Source of the DNA: Fusobacteriota bacterium
GTDB lineage: Bacteria; Fusobacteriota; Fusobacteriia; Bac17; JAEWOZ01
Assembly (NCBI GenBank): GCA_023399505.1
Contig: JAEWOZ010000036.1
Coordinates: 1 to 6,935, forward strand
Length of the DNA stretch: 6,935 nucleotides
Direction: 5' to 3'
A program made the position numbers and the translations under genes. Of this stretch, positions 6,165-6,935 are shown piece after piece (the first letter of the stretch is position 1; the number at the start of each line of letters is the position of its first letter). The notes under the pieces are model-generated. The model had not been told where the DNA came from and did not search any database. It saw only the letters and a program-made list of their open reading frames with translations.

Positions 6165-6209
6165 AATATAAGGTTAAAGTTCTCAATAACAATACCCTTA
6201 TCTTATATT
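6165..6209 (-). repeat. Inverted repeat in the leader of the small minus-strand gene
   Basis: AATATAAG (6165-6172) and CTTATATT (6202-6209) are perfect 8-base inverted repeats with a 29-base loop, ending three bases upstream of the AAGGAG of the 32-residue peptide. A rival pairing uses ATAAGG (6168-6173) with CCTTAT (6196-6201). In the minus-strand RNA a further short pairing of CCTT with the AAGG of the ribosome binding site is possible. The leader could therefore affect translation, if it is transcribed. Confidence 0.35.
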
Positions 6210-6264
6210 TCACGGATTTTTCTCCCTATTATCATTTTAACTTTATTTTGAAATTTTGTAAAGG

Positions 6265-6292
6265 TTGTAATTTTTCTATATAGAGTTATAAT
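6265..6292 (+). promoter_or_regulatory. Promoter of the second DUF4287 gene
   Basis: TTGTAA (6265-6270) and a perfect TATAAT (6287-6292) are 16 bases apart. Transcription would start near 6299, giving a leader of about 60 bases before the ATG at 6362. This separate promoter means the two paralogues are independently transcribed. Confidence 0.6.
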
Positions 6293-6361
6293 AATAATCA
6301 GAGACAAAATAGTTTTAATTAATTCAATTTTTGAAAGATAATAAAATTAAGGAGTTTTAAA

Positions 6362-6892
6362 ATGAAAATAATTTCTAATATAAGTGATAAAGTTCTAAAA
6401 GAAAAAACAGGAAAAGGCTGGGAAGAGTGGATAAATATTCTTGATAAAGACAAAGCTATAGAGATGAATCATAAAGAAATGGCTACTCATCTATGCAATA
6501 AATATAAGGTAGATTCTTGGTATGCACAGACTATTTCAAATGGTTATGAAAAAGAAAAAGGACTAAGAGTTAAGCATGAAAAAGCTACAGGTGATTTCGA
6601 AATAAGTAAAACAAAAGTGTTCAATATTGAACATTCAAAACTTTTTGATTTAGTTAAAAATCTTATAGAGAAAGATTTTTTTGGTCACGTAGAAATAACT
6701 ACTCTAAACGAAAATAAAAATATAAGGTTAAAAGGTTCAGATAAGAATTCATTTAGCTTTGATTTTTATAATAAAGAGAACAAAACACAATTAGTTATTC
6801 AGCAGTTTAAAATTAAAGATAGTAATGAGCCTGAAGAAAAGAAGAAATTTTGGTCAAATAATTTAAAAGAATTGGAGGAAAAGATAAAATAA
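6362..6892 (+). CDS. DUF4287 and SRPBCC-like domain protein, copy B
   Basis: The 176-residue cytoplasmic protein has the same two-part build as the gene at 5465. Its DUF4287 part (about 8-68) is closer to the family pattern: TGKGWEEW (16-23), ILDKD, MNHKEMATHL (35-44), W53, Y54, and GYEKEKGLRVKHEK (61-74). The SRPBCC-like part (about 83-174) includes LFDLV (94-98), TQLVIQQFKI (142-151) and the closing KFW...L.ELEE (162-173). The segment FFGHVEITTLNENKNIR (106-122) is almost unchanged in copy A. AAGGAG (6349-6354) sits seven bases before the ATG. No hairpin terminator follows within the window, so transcription may continue into a next gene. Function is not established for the family; with its better-kept N-terminal motifs, this copy may be the one retaining the ancestral role. 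Confidence 0.9.
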   Translation: MKIISNISDKVLKEKTGKGWEEWINILDKDKAIEMNHKEMATHLCNKYKVDSWYAQTISNGYEKEKGLRVKHEKATGDFEISKTKVFNIEHSKLFDLVKNLIEKDFFGHVEITTLNENKNIRLKGSDKNSFSFDFYNKENKTQLVIQQFKIKDSNEPEEKKKFWSNNLKELEEKIK

Positions 6893-6907
6893 TTCCTATA
6901 TAAATTA

Positions 6908-6935
6908 ATGGAGGCAAAAATAAAAAGTATAGCAA
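6908..6935 (+). CDS. Possible start of a further gene, cut by the window end
   Basis: An ATG at 6908 opens a frame reading MEAKIKSIA to the window edge, 15 bases after copy B. It has no ribosome binding site of its own. Instead its first bases form GGAGG (6910-6914), which would suit a start near 6920, where the codon is ATA. Either the ATG is used weakly, the true start is outside the window, or this is not a gene. Confidence 0.15.

Overview
The window is very AT-rich and uses the standard bacterial code, with AGA and A/T-ending codons and strong AAGGAG-type ribosome binding sites. Several proteins carry lipobox signal peptides. This fits a low-GC, two-membrane bacterium. I favour Fusobacteriales (Fusobacterium and relatives), with Brachyspira as the main alternative, but this rests on overall style and not on a diagnostic gene.

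Layout. Positions 1-1172 (minus) hold the first 390 codons of NAD+-dependent DNA ligase LigA, the only clear housekeeping gene. Its C-terminal half lies beyond the window. Upstream on the same strand, 1393-4581 encodes a 1062-residue ankyrin-repeat lipoprotein with about 25 repeats and an F-box-like sequence at its extreme C-terminus. From 4582 to 4724 a compact divergent promoter region, with interleaved -10/-35 boxes around a palindrome, separates it from a plus-strand pair: a 54-residue charged protein (4725-4889) and, 18 bases later, a 110-residue lipoprotein with DnaJ-type CxxCxGxG zinc-binding repeats (4908-5240). That pair ends at a hairpin terminator.

The right third holds two paralogous plus-strand genes (5465-5992 and 6362-6892). 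Each encodes a DUF4287 domain followed by an SRPBCC/AHSA1-like C-terminal part. Between them lies a bidirectional terminator, nearly identical to the one after the lipoprotein gene, and then a candidate 32-residue membrane peptide on the minus strand (6052-6150) with a strong ribosome binding site and a leader that can fold. The last 28 bases may open another gene.

How the parts relate. The ankyrin lipoprotein and the small-protein/zinc-lipoprotein pair share a control region and are both predicted to include envelope proteins, so they may work in one surface or host-interaction process; that is inference. The DUF4287-SRPBCC pair looks like a local duplication with separate promoters. No transposase, integrase, tRNA, rRNA or CRISPR array is visible. 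The parts most likely to be undescribed are the ankyrin/F-box-like lipoprotein with its divergent partners, and the small membrane peptide between the two paralogues.
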